From positions 171,803-235,802 of the forward strand of contig NZ_QGTS01000010.1 in assembly GCF_003182475.1 (NCBI RefSeq): DNA of 64,000 nt, read 5' to 3'. The notes beneath the pieces were generated by a model. That model was not told the DNA's origin and ran no database searches. It saw nothing but the letters and a program-made list of their open reading frames with translations. Below, piece after piece: positions 29,653 through 39,888 of the stretch. A program made the translations under genes and the position numbers. The DNA is from Mangrovibacter plantisponsor (GTDB lineage Bacteria > Pseudomonadota > Gammaproteobacteria > Enterobacterales > Enterobacteriaceae). Position 1 is the first letter of the stretch; every line of letters starts with the position of its first letter.

Positions 29653-30801
29653 TCACCATGCCTGATGATACAACGCGCGAATCTCATTCAGAGTGGCTGC
29701 CCGCGGATTTCCTCCGGTGCACACATCGTCCAGTGCGGCCTGAGCCAGGTGGTCAATGTCTTCTTTTTTCACGCCAACATCGCGCAGGTGTTCCGGGATC
29801 CCCACATCATGGTTCAGCGATAAAACAGCCTGTATCGCCTTATTGCGCACCTCTGCCAGCGTGCAACCCTCCACCGTTTCACCCATCGCTCTGGCGATAT
29901 CACGGTATTTCTCACCGGTGTAATCCGCGTTGTATTGCATGATATGAGGCAACAGAATGGCATTAGCGACACCATGTGGAGTGTTATAAAACGCCCCTAA
30001 AGGGTGCGCCATACCATGTACCAGCCCCAGCCCAACATTGGAAAATCCCATCCCTGCCACATACTGGCCTAACGCCATCGCTTCGCCAGCAGCCGGATCA
30101 CCTGCCACTGAACCACGTAAAGCACCGGCAATCATTTCAATGGCTTTAATATGCAAGGCATCCGTTAATGCCCAGGCACCTTTAGTGATATAGCCTTCTA
30201 TAGCATGGGTCAGCGCATCCACACCCGTTGATGCTTTTAATGCCGCAGGCATGCCGTCCATTAAATCGGCGTCCACCAGCGCGACGGCGGGAATATCATG
30301 CGGGTCCACACAGACAAATTTCCGCTGGCGTTCGCGGTCGGTAATCACATAATTGATGGTCACTTCCGCCGCGGTTCCCGCTGTGGTGGGAATGGCAATC
30401 ACTGGCACGCTGGGGCGCTGAGTGGGAGACAACCCTTCCAGGCTGCGCACATCCTGGTGTTCAGGATTATTGATAATAATACCGATTGCTTTCGCCGTAT
30501 CCTGCGGTGAACCACCGCCAATGGCTATCAGGTAATCAGCACCGCTACGAATAAAGGCATCAACACCGGCCTGCACCACCTCGATAGTCGGGTTTGGCAC
30601 AACGTCGGCGTAGAGTGTCCAGGGTAAATGAGCCTGGTCCAGTTGCCCGGTGACTTTGCCTACAACGCCACACTGGATAAGCGGGTTATCTGTCACTATC
30701 AATGCCCGGGTGAAGCCCCGGCGTTTTATTTCTCCCGCCAGCGAGGCGACGGCCCCACGACCAAACCAGGCGGTTTCATTCAGAATCATTCGGTTTGCCA
30801 T
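29653..30801 (-). CDS. fucO: L-1,2-propanediol oxidoreductase (lactaldehyde reductase) FucO
   Basis: This 382-residue iron-dependent alcohol dehydrogenase reduces L-lactaldehyde from fucose to 1,2-propanediol. NAD-binding IAIGGGSPQDTAKAIG and the iron ligands in STGVDALTHAIEGY and LVHGMAHPLGAFYNTPHG are intact. Its length equals that of E. coli FucO. It follows fucA by 27 bp on the reverse strand, the E. coli fucAO order. Confidence 0.96.
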   Translation of the reverse strand: MANRMILNETAWFGRGAVASLAGEIKRRGFTRALIVTDNPLIQCGVVGKVTGQLDQAHLPWTLYADVVPNPTIEVVQAGVDAFIRSGADYLIAIGGGSPQDTAKAIGIIINNPEHQDVRSLEGLSPTQRPSVPVIAIPTTAGTAAEVTINYVITDRERQRKFVCVDPHDIPAVALVDADLMDGMPAALKASTGVDALTHAIEGYITKGAWALTDALHIKAIEMIAGALRGSVAGDPAAGEAMALGQYVAGMGFSNVGLGLVHGMAHPLGAFYNTPHGVANAILLPHIMQYNADYTGEKYRDIARAMGETVEGCTLAEVRNKAIQAVLSLNHDVGIPEHLRDVGVKKEDIDHLAQAALDDVCTGGNPRAATLNEIRALYHQAW

Positions 30802-30828
30802 GACATAGTCCTCCCTATAAGCGGTACG

Positions 30829-31476
30829 CTACTCTTCTATTCTCAGGCCGTAGGTTTTGAATTTTTCCAGCACAATGGCAATTTCTTCATCGCTAAGAAT
30901 GGGAACAGGATCCTGAATCGCCAGCGTGGTCAGGTATAGCTGCGCCAGTACCTCCACTTCGTGGGCCAGCCACAGCGCTTTTTCCAAATTCACCTCACAG
31001 GCAATTAAACCGTGATGCTGAAGCAGACAGGCTTTGCGGTTCTTCAGTGCCACACACACAAACTCGGACAATGCTTTGGTGCCAAAAGTCGCGTAGGGCG
31101 CGCAGGGAATGGTATTTCCGCCTGCGGCGGCAATCATGTAATGAATAGCAGGAATCGGCCGGTTCAGAATGGAGACGGCGGTGCAATACACCGCATGGTT
31201 ATGCACCACTGCGTTAACATCAGGCCGCGTATGGTAGGCCGACAAGTGGAAGCGCCATTCACTGGAGGGTAATTTCCCCTCTTCGTGATGCCCCTGCTCA
31301 TCAATGAAGACAATCTGGTCTGTGGTTAGCTTCTCATACGGAATGCCGGTCGGGGTTATCAACATACCGTTCTGAAAGCGAACACTGACATTACCTGCGG
31401 TTCCCTGGTTGAGACCGAGGCGCGTCATTTCCAGACAGGTATCAATAATCTGCCTGGACAACACTGTTCTTTCCAT
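30829..31476 (-). CDS. fucA: L-fuculose-1-phosphate aldolase FucA
   Basis: This 215-residue zinc class II aldolase splits L-fuculose 1-phosphate into dihydroxyacetone phosphate and L-lactaldehyde. It has the catalytic Glu in KLPSSEWRFHLSAY, zinc ligands in AVVHNHAVYCTA and the third His in LLQHHGLIA. It is the first gene of the leftward fucAO operon. Confidence 0.96.
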   Translation of the reverse strand: MERTVLSRQIIDTCLEMTRLGLNQGTAGNVSVRFQNGMLITPTGIPYEKLTTDQIVFIDEQGHHEEGKLPSSEWRFHLSAYHTRPDVNAVVHNHAVYCTAVSILNRPIPAIHYMIAAAGGNTIPCAPYATFGTKALSEFVCVALKNRKACLLQHHGLIACEVNLEKALWLAHEVEVLAQLYLTTLAIQDPVPILSDEEIAIVLEKFKTYGLRIEE

Positions 31477-31682
31477 TATCTACCTCTCTTAATTTTCTGA
31501 TGCTGAGAAATAACGCATCCCACGTTTTACTCGCGACTTTTTGAAAAACCTGCCTGTATCTTCAGATTCATTATTTTTTTATAAAATGTCTCAGGTTTAT
31601 TTTGTGACCGCCATCAAGCCTTATCATCAATAAACAAAGTTTCCTGATAAAAACACAAATAAAAAATGTTGGTTTAAATTAT

Positions 31683-31732
31683 TTTTTATTCAAACGGTCA
31701 TTTATGAGAGGAAATGACCGTTTGAATAAAAA
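31683..31732. repeat. 21-bp perfect inverted repeat in the fucA-fucP control region
   Basis: Two perfectly complementary 21-base arms (31683-31703 and 31712-31732) flank the 8-base loop ATGAGAGG. The core of each arm is CAAACGGTCATTT. It may be the FucR operator or form a cruciform or mRNA hairpin; a related GGTCAT half motif recurs near 31744. Confidence 0.8.
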
Positions 31733-31798
31733 GATCAAAAATCGGTCATCGCGCATTTTTATATGGAAATTAAAAACAGAAGAAAGATCGGCATTAAT

Positions 31799-31814
31799 AG
31801 TGATACAACTCACA
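31799..31814 (+). promoter_or_regulatory. CRP-cAMP binding site for fucPIKUR
   Basis: AGTGA-TACAAC-TCACA matches the CRP consensus TGTGA-N6-TCACA at nine of ten defined positions. It lies about 205 bp before fucP, fitting the known CRP dependence of the fucose regulon. Confidence 0.7.
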
Positions 31815-31838
31815 CAATATAATGGAAAAGACCTTATT

Positions 31839-31854
31839 TGTGACCAGCTTCATA
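31839..31854 (+). promoter_or_regulatory. Second candidate CRP site before fucP
   Basis: TGTGA-CCAGCT-TCATA matches the CRP consensus at nine of ten defined positions and is 40 bp downstream of the first site. Confidence 0.6.
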
Positions 31855-32018
31855 TTCAGCCAGTTTTTTTATTCGAGAATGGTCTCCAGAGTTCAGCCGC
31901 CACATGAAGACAGACACACCCTGTTAGGGGCGAGCCGGGCTTACTCTTGCGCTTTCTGGCAGGCCACCAGACAGCGCTCGCCTTGGTTGTTGAACATATC
32001 AGAACTAACGAGGACGCT

Positions 32019-33335
32019 ATGGGCAATATTTCTCTGCAATCTCAAAGCTACCGGGTAGCCGCCGGAGAAAAGAGTAAAAGTTACATCATTCCGTTTGCGT
32101 TGTTATGCTCATTATTTTTTCTCTGGGCAGTGGCAAATAATCTTAATGATATTCTTTTACCACAATTTCAGCAGGCATTTACCCTCAATAATTTCCAGGC
32201 AGGGTTGATTCAGTCTTCATTTTATTTTGGCTACTTTGTCATTCCCATTCCCGCCGGGATATTGATGAAAAAGCTCAGTTATAAAGCAGGTATTATTACA
32301 GGATTATTTCTGTATGCCATTGGTGCTGCTTTATTCTGGCCTGCAGCAGAAGCGATGAACTATACACTGTTTCTGCTTGGGTTATTTATTATTGCCGCCG
32401 GGCTGGGTTGCCTGGAAACTGCGGCTAATCCGTTTGTCACTGTATTAGGGCCAGAAGAAGGCGGGCATTTTCGCCTTAATCTCGCCCAAACGTTTAACTC
32501 TTTCGGTGCCATTATTGCCGTCGTGTTTGGCCAGAGTTTAATTCTGTCGCATGTGCCTCACCAGCCACAATCAGTACTGGACGGGATGTCCACAGAACAA
32601 CTGGCGACCTATAAACACAGCCTGGTATTGGCAGTTCAGACACCGTACATGATTATTGTCGCTATTGTTTTGCTGGTCGCCCTGTTCATTATGCTGACCC
32701 GTTTCCCGGCCATTCAAAGTGAACAGCAAGACAGCGAGAGCGCTTCTCAGAGCTCATTCCTGTCATCGTTACGGCGCCTGGTGCATATCCGCCACTGGCG
32801 GTGGGCAGTACTGGCACAGTTCTGTTATGTCGGTGCACAAACAGCCTGCTGGAGTTACCTGATTCGCTACGCTATTGAAGAAATCCCTGGTATGACACCT
32901 GGTTTTGCCGCCAATTACCTGACCGGCACTATGGTGTGCTTTTTTATTGGGCGTTTCTCTGGCACCTGGTTAATTCGCCGCTTCGCACCCGGAAAAGTGC
33001 TGGCAACCTATGCCTTCATTTCCATGGCACTGTGCCTGATTTCCGCCTTTACCGGTGGGCATGTTGGGTTACTGGCACTCACACTGTGCAGCGCCTTTAT
33101 GTCCATTCAGTACCCCACCATTTTCTCACTGGGTATCCGCCAGTTGGGTTCCGACACCAAATACGGTTCCTCTTTCATTGTGATGACCATTATTGGCGGC
33201 GGTATCGTGACACCCATTATGGGTTTCGTGAGTGATGCGGCAGGGAATATCCCCAGTGCAGAGTTGGTTCCGGCTCTTTGCTTCGCTGTGATCTTTATTT
33301 TCGCCCGTTTCCGTTCCGGGGAACAAACAAACTAA
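32019..33335 (+). CDS. fucP: L-fucose:H+ symporter FucP
   Basis: This 438-residue MFS permease has twelve helices and near-identity to E. coli FucP in many stretches ([40 protein letters not shown]). The proton/sugar carboxylates are present: Asp44 in [11 protein letters not shown] and the Glu in [12 protein letters not shown]. The start at 32019 ([12 protein letters not shown]) gives exactly the E. coli length; an open extension to 31947 is not needed. Confidence 0.97.
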   Translation: MGNISLQSQSYRVAAGEKSKSYIIPFALLCSLFFLWAVANNLNDILLPQFQQAFTLNNFQAGLIQSSFYFGYFVIPIPAGILMKKLSYKAGIITGLFLYAIGAALFWPAAEAMNYTLFLLGLFIIAAGLGCLETAANPFVTVLGPEEGGHFRLNLAQTFNSFGAIIAVVFGQSLILSHVPHQPQSVLDGMSTEQLATYKHSLVLAVQTPYMIIVAIVLLVALFIMLTRFPAIQSEQQDSESASQSSFLSSLRRLVHIRHWRWAVLAQFCYVGAQTACWSYLIRYAIEEIPGMTPGFAANYLTGTMVCFFIGRFSGTWLIRRFAPGKVLATYAFISMALCLISAFTGGHVGLLALTLCSAFMSIQYPTIFSLGIRQLGSDTKYGSSFIVMTIIGGGIVTPIMGFVSDAAGNIPSAELVPALCFAVIFIFARFRSGEQTN

Positions 33336-33370
33336 TACGCTGTATTCCTGATTACGTTAAGGAGTTTTCA

Positions 33371-35146
33371 ATGAAAAAGAATAACTTACCTAAGATTGGT
33401 ATCCGCCCGGTGATTGATGGCCGCCGTATGGGTGTGCGTGAATCACTGGAAGAACAAACAATGAATATGGCGAAGTCTACCGCCGCGCTGTTAAGTGAGC
33501 ATTTACGCCACGCCAGCGGTGCGAATGTGGAGTGTATTATTGCCGACACCTGCATTGCCGGTATGGCGGAAGCCGCAGCCTGCGAAGAAAAATTCAGCCA
33601 GCTCAATGTTGGGCTGACTATTACCGTAACACCTTGCTGGTGCTATGGCAGTGAAACCATCGACATGGACCCCACCCGGCCCAAAGCCATTTGGGGTTTT
33701 AACGGAACCGAGCGTCCTGGTGCCGTTTATTTAGCTGCCGCGCTCGCCGCACACAGTCAAAAAGGGATCCCGGCATTTTCTATTTATGGCCATGACGTAC
33801 AGGATGCAGATGACACCACAATCCCGGCAGATGTGGAGGCTAAACTCCTGCGTTTTGCCAGGGCAGGCCTGGCGGTGGCAACGCTGAAAGGTAAGAGCTA
33901 CCTCTCTTTGGGCGGAGTGTCGATGGGTATTGCCGGTTCAATTGTCGACCATAACTTCTTCGAATCCTGGCTTGGTATGAAAGTACAGGCTGTGGATATG
34001 ACTGAACTGCGCCGTCGCATTGACCAGAAAATTTATGATGAAGATGAACTGGAAATGGCGCTGGCATGGGCAGATAAAAACTTCCGCTATGGCGAAGATA
34101 AAAACGCCAAACAGTACCAGCGCAATGCAGAACAACACCATGCGGTACTTAAAGAAGGTTTGCTGATGGCAATGTGCATCCGCGACATGATGCACGGCAA
34201 CCCTAAACTGGCTGAAAAAGGCCGGGTTGAGGAATCTTTAGGTTATAACGCGATTGCCGCAGGCTTCCAGGGGCAACGCCACTGGACAGATCAATACACT
34301 AACGGCGATACCGCAGAATCCTTGCTGAACAGTTCGTTTGACTGGAACGGTGTTCGCGAGCCTTGTGTTATTGCCACAGAAAACGACAGCCTCAATGGTG
34401 TGGCAATGTTGCTTGGCCACCAGCTGACCGGTACAGCGCAAATCTTTGCTGATGTGCGCACTTACTGGTCACCAGAAGCGGTGCAACGGGTAACCGGCCA
34501 GGCGCTCACCGGCCATGCAGCCAGTGGGATTATTCACCTGATTAACTCAGGCTCTGCCGCTCTGGATGGCACTGGTAAACAACGAGACAGCGCAGGTAAA
34601 CCCACCATTAAACCTCACTGGGAAATCAGCCAGCAGGAAGCTGATGCCTGCCTTGCCGCCACACAGTGGTGCCCTGCCATCCATGAGTATTTCCGTGGCG
34701 GTGGCTTCTCTTCCTGCTTCCTGACTGAAGGCGGCATTCCGTTCACCATGACCCGCGTCAATATCATTAAAGGCCTGGGCCCGGTGCTGCAAATTGCCGA
34801 AGGCTGGAGTGTCGAACTCCCTGAGGCAGTTCACGATGCCCTGAACAAACGCACAGATTCCAGTTGGCCAACCACCTGGTTTGCTCCACGCCTGACCGGC
34901 AATGGCCCCTTCACAGATGTTTACTCGGTAATGGCGAACTGGGGCGCGAACCATGGCGTGCTCACCATCGGCCATGTTGGCGCAGACTTTATCACCCTGG
35001 CGTCCATGCTGCGCATTCCTGTGTGCATGCACAACGTTGAACCAGAAAATATTTATCGCCCGTCCAGCTGGTCTGCACACGGTATGGATAGTGAAGGCCA
35101 GGATTACCGCGCCTGCCAGAACTATGGGCCGCTGTATAAACGTTAA
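33371..35146 (+). CDS. fucI: L-fucose isomerase FucI
   Basis: This 591-residue Mn-dependent ketol isomerase (same length as in E. coli) converts L-fucose to L-fuculose. The metal-binding Glu and Asp lie in [15 protein letters not shown] and the late His in [19 protein letters not shown]. The ATG at 33371 follows AAGGAG; an open extension to 33278 overlaps fucP. Confidence 0.97.
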   Translation: MKKNNLPKIGIRPVIDGRRMGVRESLEEQTMNMAKSTAALLSEHLRHASGANVECIIADTCIAGMAEAAACEEKFSQLNVGLTITVTPCWCYGSETIDMDPTRPKAIWGFNGTERPGAVYLAAALAAHSQKGIPAFSIYGHDVQDADDTTIPADVEAKLLRFARAGLAVATLKGKSYLSLGGVSMGIAGSIVDHNFFESWLGMKVQAVDMTELRRRIDQKIYDEDELEMALAWADKNFRYGEDKNAKQYQRNAEQHHAVLKEGLLMAMCIRDMMHGNPKLAEKGRVEESLGYNAIAAGFQGQRHWTDQYTNGDTAESLLNSSFDWNGVREPCVIATENDSLNGVAMLLGHQLTGTAQIFADVRTYWSPEAVQRVTGQALTGHAASGIIHLINSGSAALDGTGKQRDSAGKPTIKPHWEISQQEADACLAATQWCPAIHEYFRGGGFSSCFLTEGGIPFTMTRVNIIKGLGPVLQIAEGWSVELPEAVHDALNKRTDSSWPTTWFAPRLTGNGPFTDVYSVMANWGANHGVLTIGHVGADFITLASMLRIPVCMHNVEPENIYRPSSWSAHGMDSEGQDYRACQNYGPLYKR

Positions 35147-35168
35147 TTGTATACACGTGAACCTGCCC

Positions 35169-35192
35169 GCCCTGCCGCCCCTGCGGCAGGGC
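35169..35192 (+). repeat. Intra-operon hairpin fucI-fucK
   Basis: GCCCTGCCGC (35169-35178) and GCGGCAGGGC (35183-35192) form a 10-bp stem with a CCCT loop, without a T-run. It probably tunes mRNA stability between the isomerase and kinase genes. Confidence 0.6.
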
Positions 35193-35214
35193 CAGGCACT
35201 TGTCTGGAGTGAGT

Positions 35215-36654
35215 ATGAAACAAGACATCATTCTGGTGCTGGATTGCGGTGCAACCAATATCCGGGCGATTGCCGTTAATAAGCAAGGCCACATTGTTGG
35301 CCGGGCGACGACGGAAAACACCAGCATTCCTTCCCCGGAAAACCCAACCTGGCACTTATGGTCTCTGGACGCCATCCTTGCAAATTTTGCCCTGTGCTGC
35401 CAACAACTTGGCACCACGCTGGCAAATTGCACCCTTCGGGCTGTCACAGTGACAACCTTTGGCGTGGATGGCGCACTGGTCGATAAACAGGGCAATATGC
35501 TGTATCCCATTATTAGCTGGAAATGCCCGCGCACAGCCAGCATGGTTGCTCACACCGACCAGTTAATGCCGCTGGTGCGCCGCCAGGCAATCAGTGGTGT
35601 GGGGGAATTTGGCTTTAATACCATTCATAAACTGGTGTGGCTTAAAGAGAATCACCCGGAGAAACTGGAACAGGCCCATGCCTGGCTGTTTATTTCTTCA
35701 CTGATTAACCACCGGCTAACCGGGAAGCTGACAACCGATATGACCATGGCGGGTACCAGCCAGTTGCTGGATATCCGCACCCGGACATTCAGCCGTGACA
35801 TTCTTCAGGCGATTGGCGTGAAAGAAAACCTGTTTCCGCCACTGGTTGATGCCGGAGCCCTGGTGGGCACACTGCTGCCCGAAGCCGCTACACAACTTGG
35901 CTTACCGGCGCATACACCTGTCATTTCTGCCGGGCATGATACGCAGTTCGCGCTATTCGGCGCGGGGGCTGCGCAGGATGAACCGGTGCTCTCTTCCGGC
36001 ACCTGGGAAATTCTGATGGCACGCACACCACACCTTGATACCGCCCGGCTCACCCGCCACAGTGGCACAACCTGTGAATCAGACAGTATTCCCGGTTTGT
36101 TCAATCCCGGCATGCAGTGGCTGGCATCGGGTACGCTGGAATGGATCCGCAAATTATTTTGGCAGGCAGATACACCGTGGTCACAGATAGTCGATGAAGC
36201 GCGCAGAATCGCCCCCGGCTGTGATGGCGTACAGATGATGTGTGATTTGCTGGCAGGCGGGCAGGCCGGATGGCAGGGTGTTTCACTCAATACAACTCGC
36301 GGGCATTTTTACCGGGCGGCACTGGAATCCCTGAGCCTGTCCCTGAAAAACAATCTACAGATACTCGAACGTATTGGTGGCTTCCACACCCAGGAATTGT
36401 TGATGGTAGGCGGCGGTAGCAGGAATACGCTGTGGAACCAGATCAAAGCCGATACGCTGGGCATTCCGGTCAAAGTGCTCGACGAAGCAGAAACCACCGT
36501 TTGCGGCGCGGCCATGTTTGCCTGGTATGGCGCAGGGGAATTCAGCAGCGCCGGGCAGGCCAGAGCACAAGTCACTTTCCATTACCGCTACTTTTACCCG
36601 GAAACCCCGCAGGCTATGGCCTCTGGCAGTGTGGCATCTGCCACCGTGCAGTAA
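35215..36654 (+). CDS. fucK: L-fuculokinase FucK
   Basis: This 479-residue FGGY kinase phosphorylates L-fuculose at C1. It has the phosphate-1 motif [31 protein letters not shown], the phosphate-2 region [14 protein letters not shown] and the adenosine motif [19 protein letters not shown]. The ATG at 35215 follows GGAGTGAG; the extension to 35200 adds only five residues. The C-terminus is Ala/Ser/Val-rich and slightly longer than usual. Confidence 0.95.
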   Translation: MKQDIILVLDCGATNIRAIAVNKQGHIVGRATTENTSIPSPENPTWHLWSLDAILANFALCCQQLGTTLANCTLRAVTVTTFGVDGALVDKQGNMLYPIISWKCPRTASMVAHTDQLMPLVRRQAISGVGEFGFNTIHKLVWLKENHPEKLEQAHAWLFISSLINHRLTGKLTTDMTMAGTSQLLDIRTRTFSRDILQAIGVKENLFPPLVDAGALVGTLLPEAATQLGLPAHTPVISAGHDTQFALFGAGAAQDEPVLSSGTWEILMARTPHLDTARLTRHSGTTCESDSIPGLFNPGMQWLASGTLEWIRKLFWQADTPWSQIVDEARRIAPGCDGVQMMCDLLAGGQAGWQGVSLNTTRGHFYRAALESLSLSLKNNLQILERIGGFHTQELLMVGGGSRNTLWNQIKADTLGIPVKVLDEAETTVCGAAMFAWYGAGEFSSAGQARAQVTFHYRYFYPETPQAMASGSVASATVQ

Positions 36655-36672
36655 CCCCACAAGGAGAACACA

Positions 36673-37098
36673 ATGTTAAAAACAATATCACCACTGATTT
36701 CCCCCGAACTGCTGAAAGTCCTTGCTGAAATGGGGCACGGGGATGAAATTATCTTTTCAGATGCCCACTTTCCGGCTCACAGCATTGGCCCACAGGTGAT
36801 CCGCGCAGACGGGTTAATGGTCAGTGATTTACTGCGTGCCATTATTCCGTTATTCGAGCTGGACAGCTACGCACCGCCGTTAATTATGATGGCTGCCGTA
36901 GAAGGCGATACGCTGGATCCGGAAGTAGAAGTTCGTTACCGCAAGGCGTTATCAGCACAACTTCCCTGCCCGGAGATAATTCGTATTGAACGTTTTGCTT
37001 TTTATGAACGGGCGAAAAACGCTTTTGCCATTGTTATCACAGGAGAATGCGCCAAATATGGCAATATCTTGTTAAAAAAAGGGGTAACCCCTCTGTAG
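36673..37098 (+). CDS. fucU: L-fucose mutarotase FucU
   Basis: This 141-residue RbsD/FucU-family enzyme interconverts alpha- and beta-fucose. The family's catalytic His is present in [19 protein letters not shown] and the Tyr in [11 protein letters not shown]. An AAGGAG ribosome site precedes it. Confidence 0.95.
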   Translation: MLKTISPLISPELLKVLAEMGHGDEIIFSDAHFPAHSIGPQVIRADGLMVSDLLRAIIPLFELDSYAPPLIMMAAVEGDTLDPEVEVRYRKALSAQLPCPEIIRIERFAFYERAKNAFAIVITGECAKYGNILLKKGVTPL

Positions 37099-37130
37099 AG
37101 CCGTGCTTCCTGAACAGACCGGAGACCAAC

Positions 37131-37859
37131 ATGAAACCAGCGCGCCACCAGGCTATTGTGGAATTACTGATGCAGTACCAAAGTTTGACGACCGGCGCGC
37201 TCGCCAGCAAATTGCATGTCAGCCAGGAAACCATTCGGCGCGATCTAGGCGAACTCCAGGCTCAGGGGAAAATACAACGCAGCCATGGGCGCGCCCGCTC
37301 CATTCGCCGGGAAAACCATGACAGCGGGGACCCTTTTCATATCCGGCTGAAAAGTCATTATGCCCATAAAGCGGATATTGCCCGTGAAGCCATGGAATGG
37401 ATAGATGCAGGCATGGTTATCGCGCTGGATGCCAGCTCAACCTGTTGGTACCTGGCTCGCCAGTTACCCGATATTGAACTCACCGTATTTACCAACAGCC
37501 ACCCTATTTGCCACGAACTGGGAAAACACGAACAAATCAACCTGATTATCTCCGGGGGGCAACTACAGCGAAAATACGGCTGTTACTTAAATAATGGCCT
37601 GATACATCAGTTAAAATCACTGGAGATCGATTTGTTTATTTTTTCCTGTGAAGGCGTGGACCAACAGGGGCAACTCTGGGATTCCAATATCTATAATGCG
37701 GAGTTTAAATCTGTTCTGCTTAAACGCGCCGGGCAGTCTTTATTATTGGTAGATAAAAGCAAATTCAACCGCTCCAGCGAAGTCAAAATCGGTATGCTGG
37801 ATGATGTCACACATATTATTTCAGATGTCGATACACAAAGCCTGGTTGCCCCCATTTAG
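37131..37859 (+). CDS. fucR: L-fucose operon activator FucR (DeoR family)
   Basis: This 242-residue regulator has an N-terminal DeoR-type HTH (residues 5-57, LASKLHVSQETIRRDLGEL) and a sugar-phosphate sensor domain (MVIALDASSTCWYLARQLP). E. coli FucR (243) activates fucAO and fucPIKUR in response to L-fuculose 1-phosphate. The ATG at 37131 follows GGAGA; an upstream in-frame start at 37047 lies inside fucU. Confidence 0.95.
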   Translation: MKPARHQAIVELLMQYQSLTTGALASKLHVSQETIRRDLGELQAQGKIQRSHGRARSIRRENHDSGDPFHIRLKSHYAHKADIAREAMEWIDAGMVIALDASSTCWYLARQLPDIELTVFTNSHPICHELGKHEQINLIISGGQLQRKYGCYLNNGLIHQLKSLEIDLFIFSCEGVDQQGQLWDSNIYNAEFKSVLLKRAGQSLLLVDKSKFNRSSEVKIGMLDDVTHIISDVDTQSLVAPI

Positions 37860-38010
37860 CACACCCACCACCACAAGCTAGTGAGAACCCACCAGGAATA
37901 AGCAATATTCCAGGCAGAAAAACGGCATAAGCAGGTTAATTTCGCTACACTTACCCCCTGAAAACTGACTGCCAGGTGGCGGTCTTGTAGCCACAAACAG
38001 GGAACACGCT

Positions 38011-39153
38011 ATGTTGATACCTCACTCACTGGCGCGCTGGGCGCTGCCTGCATTATTACCTTTCACCTTTTCACTGGCTTATGCCGCCGCTCCCGATACC
38101 ACTGCTGGTGAGCTGGTGAACAAAGTCGCACTGCCTGCCGACCACGGCTTACAGGAAGCTGCTGAGCAATACCTGATAACCTACCACTCAGTCAGTGGCG
38201 TGGACGGGAAAACCCCGCGCGAAGACACCGCCGCACTGTTTATTCCCCATGGCAAAATGCCGGACGGTGGCTGGCCGGTAGTGGTCTGGACACACGGAAC
38301 CGTGGGTGTGGGCCGGGATTGTGCGCCATCACTGAACCCGCGTACTGCCAGAGACAGCCAGTACCTGAATACCTGGTTATCGCTGGGGTTTGCAGTTGTT
38401 GCACCCGATTATGCAGGGCTGGGCTCTTCCGGGTTACATCATTACCTGAACGCCCGGGCAGAAGCCTGGAGTGTGCTGGACAGCGTGCGGGCGGCACTGA
38501 AAAACTTTCCGCTGGCTAACAAACTGGTGCTGGTTGGGCAGTCTCAGGGGGCGCATGCGGCCTTTTCCACCGCGGGCTGGCAGCCTGACTACGCGCCAGA
38601 ACTGCATGTACGCGCCACCGTGTTAACCGGCACACCTTTTTTTGATGACACACTTTCTGCCGATAAACTCTTCACCGGTGAATCAACCGGGGATGGCGGT
38701 GATCCGAAGATTCCTTATGCGTTTTATATTTACCTTTCCGCCGCCGACCACAACCCGGCACTGAAACCGGAAAATGATTTTCAGCAAAAAGCCCTGCCGT
38801 TACTCAATGAGGCCAGTAAGCTGTGCATCACACCACTCACCCAGGCTGTTATGGCTGAAAAACTCAATGCAGCCAACAGCCTGAAACCCGCGATTCAGTC
38901 GGTTCTGGTTGAGCAAACACCCACACTGCGTTACCCAACCCTGCATATTAACCACCCGGTATTTATTGGCATTGGCGGCAATGACATCAATGTACCCACC
39001 GCCATGCAGCAGCACTTTGCCAGTGCGGTGAAAGCCGCCGGAACAGATGTTGAAATCCGTGAATACCCGGGGCTGGACCACAGTGGAACGGTTAACCCGT
39101 CCTTACGTGACTCCGTACCTTTTGTGATTCACGCGCTATCTGCCAAACAATAA
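38011..39153 (+). CDS. Secreted alpha/beta-hydrolase, lipase-like
   Basis: This 380-residue protein has a signal peptide (ending near residue 26, AYA-AA). The alpha/beta-hydrolase core has the strand WPVVVWTHGTVG (oxyanion HG), the nucleophile elbow GQSQG (LVLVGQSQGAHAAF), a likely acid Asp in GIGGNDINVP and a catalytic His in EYPGLDHSG. The pattern fits the secretory lipase/carboxylesterase group (LIP, PF03583-like). The substrate is unknown. It stands alone between fucR and agsA with its own hairpin downstream. Confidence 0.8.
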   Translation: MLIPHSLARWALPALLPFTFSLAYAAAPDTTAGELVNKVALPADHGLQEAAEQYLITYHSVSGVDGKTPREDTAALFIPHGKMPDGGWPVVVWTHGTVGVGRDCAPSLNPRTARDSQYLNTWLSLGFAVVAPDYAGLGSSGLHHYLNARAEAWSVLDSVRAALKNFPLANKLVLVGQSQGAHAAFSTAGWQPDYAPELHVRATVLTGTPFFDDTLSADKLFTGESTGDGGDPKIPYAFYIYLSAADHNPALKPENDFQQKALPLLNEASKLCITPLTQAVMAEKLNAANSLKPAIQSVLVEQTPTLRYPTLHINHPVFIGIGGNDINVPTAMQQHFASAVKAAGTDVEIREYPGLDHSGTVNPSLRDSVPFVIHALSAKQ

Positions 39154-39165
39154 TTGTGCTCACCT

Positions 39166-39186
39166 CCCCGGCCAGCAAGGCCGGGG
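39166..39186 (+). terminator. G+C-rich hairpin after the lipase-like gene
   Basis: CCCCGGCC (39166-39173) and GGCCGGGG (39179-39186) form a strong stem with loop AGCAA. The T-run is weak, so termination efficiency is uncertain. Confidence 0.55.
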
Positions 39187-39216
39187 CTGGCGACAAAAAA
39201 ATTTCACTTTTTTGGG

Positions 39217-39244
39217 GTTGAAAAAAACACCAGCCACCCTATAT
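39217..39244 (+). promoter_or_regulatory. Sigma-32 (heat-shock) promoter of agsA
   Basis: GTTGAAA (39217-39223), 13 bases, then CCCTATAT (39237-39244) matches the heat-shock consensus CTTGAAA-N13-15-CCCCATNT at six of seven and all but one defined positions. It precedes a small heat-shock gene. Confidence 0.8.
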
Positions 39245-39283
39245 TTCATTGCGGAGGGGGCACAACCCCCACCACAAAACATG

Positions 39284-39319
39284 AACTGCTTTTTGAATAT
39301 TGACTATGTTCAGGAGGTT
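39284..39319 (+). ncRNA. Predicted fourU-type RNA thermometer in the agsA leader
   Basis: AACUGCUUUUUGAA (39284-39297) can pair with UUCAGGAGGUU (39309-39319) around an 11-base loop: AAC with GUU, U with G, UUUU with AGGA (two G-U pairs) and GAA with UUC. The whole Shine-Dalgarno AGGAGG is covered by the four uridines and their neighbours. Salmonella agsA is the founding fourU thermometer, so the match in gene and mechanism is strong. A GGGGG-CACAA-CCCCC hairpin lies upstream at 39256-39270. Confidence 0.8.
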
Positions 39320-39323
39320 AATC

Positions 39324-39794
39324 ATGGCACGTAATGCTTTGTCTTTATTCCCATTGTTTTCAGATTCACTGTTCCCTGACCGCTTCAACCGAATTGACCG
39401 GTTGTTCAGCCAGCTGACTGGCGATGCACCACTTAGTGGCGCACCTTCCTACGATATCAAACGTACCGGCGATAACCGCTACGACTTAATTCTGAGTGTA
39501 CCAGGCTGGAAAGAACACGAACTGCAAATTGAAACCACCGGTGGGCAGCTCACTATTTCCGGTAAGCATGAAGAAGAAAAAGGCGGTAGCGAAGAGAGCT
39601 GGATTCACCGCGGAATCAGCCGCGCCAGCTTCCGTTCCAGCTTCAGCCTGCCAGACAGTGTCACCGTCACCGGCGCTGCGCTGAACGAAGGGTTACTCAC
39701 TATCAGCCTGCTACAGGAAATTCCGGAAGAAGAGAAACCACAGCGGATTGCGATCACAAACAGCAACAGTAAAGCACTTGAACACCAGGTGTAA
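39324..39794 (+). CDS. agsA: Small heat-shock protein AgsA (Hsp20)
   Basis: This 156-residue alpha-crystallin chaperone prevents aggregation of unfolded proteins. The N-terminus (FSDSLFPDRFNRIDRLFSQL) and length match Salmonella AgsA rather than IbpA/IbpB (about 137-142). The crystallin domain spans about residues 40-135, with the typical SVPGWKEHELQIET and the conserved ALNEGLLTISL near its end. The ATG at 39324 is five bases after a full AGGAGGT site sequestered in the predicted thermometer. Confidence 0.93.
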   Translation: MARNALSLFPLFSDSLFPDRFNRIDRLFSQLTGDAPLSGAPSYDIKRTGDNRYDLILSVPGWKEHELQIETTGGQLTISGKHEEEKGGSEESWIHRGISRASFRSSFSLPDSVTVTGAALNEGLLTISLLQEIPEEEKPQRIAITNSNSKALEHQV

Positions 39795-39888
39795 GCGTCG
39801 CATAACAGTAAGGCCGCGCCTGGTTTCGGCCAGGCGCTCTGATAACACGAAGTATCCTTAACATCTTTATACAACGTAAGGAGAATGC

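Larger units (their letters stand above)
31477..32018. promoter_or_regulatory. fucA-fucP divergent control region
   Basis: This 542-bp region separates the two halves of the fucose regulon. It holds no supported gene but contains the long palindrome and CRP-like sites listed separately. A further weaker CRP-like half site, TGTGA-N6-TCAAG, is at 31603-31618. FucR presumably binds here. Confidence 0.7.

Noticed and set aside
37047..37130. Upstream start for fucR inside fucU
   Set aside because: The ATG at 37131 with GGAGA gives the known FucR length and N-terminus.
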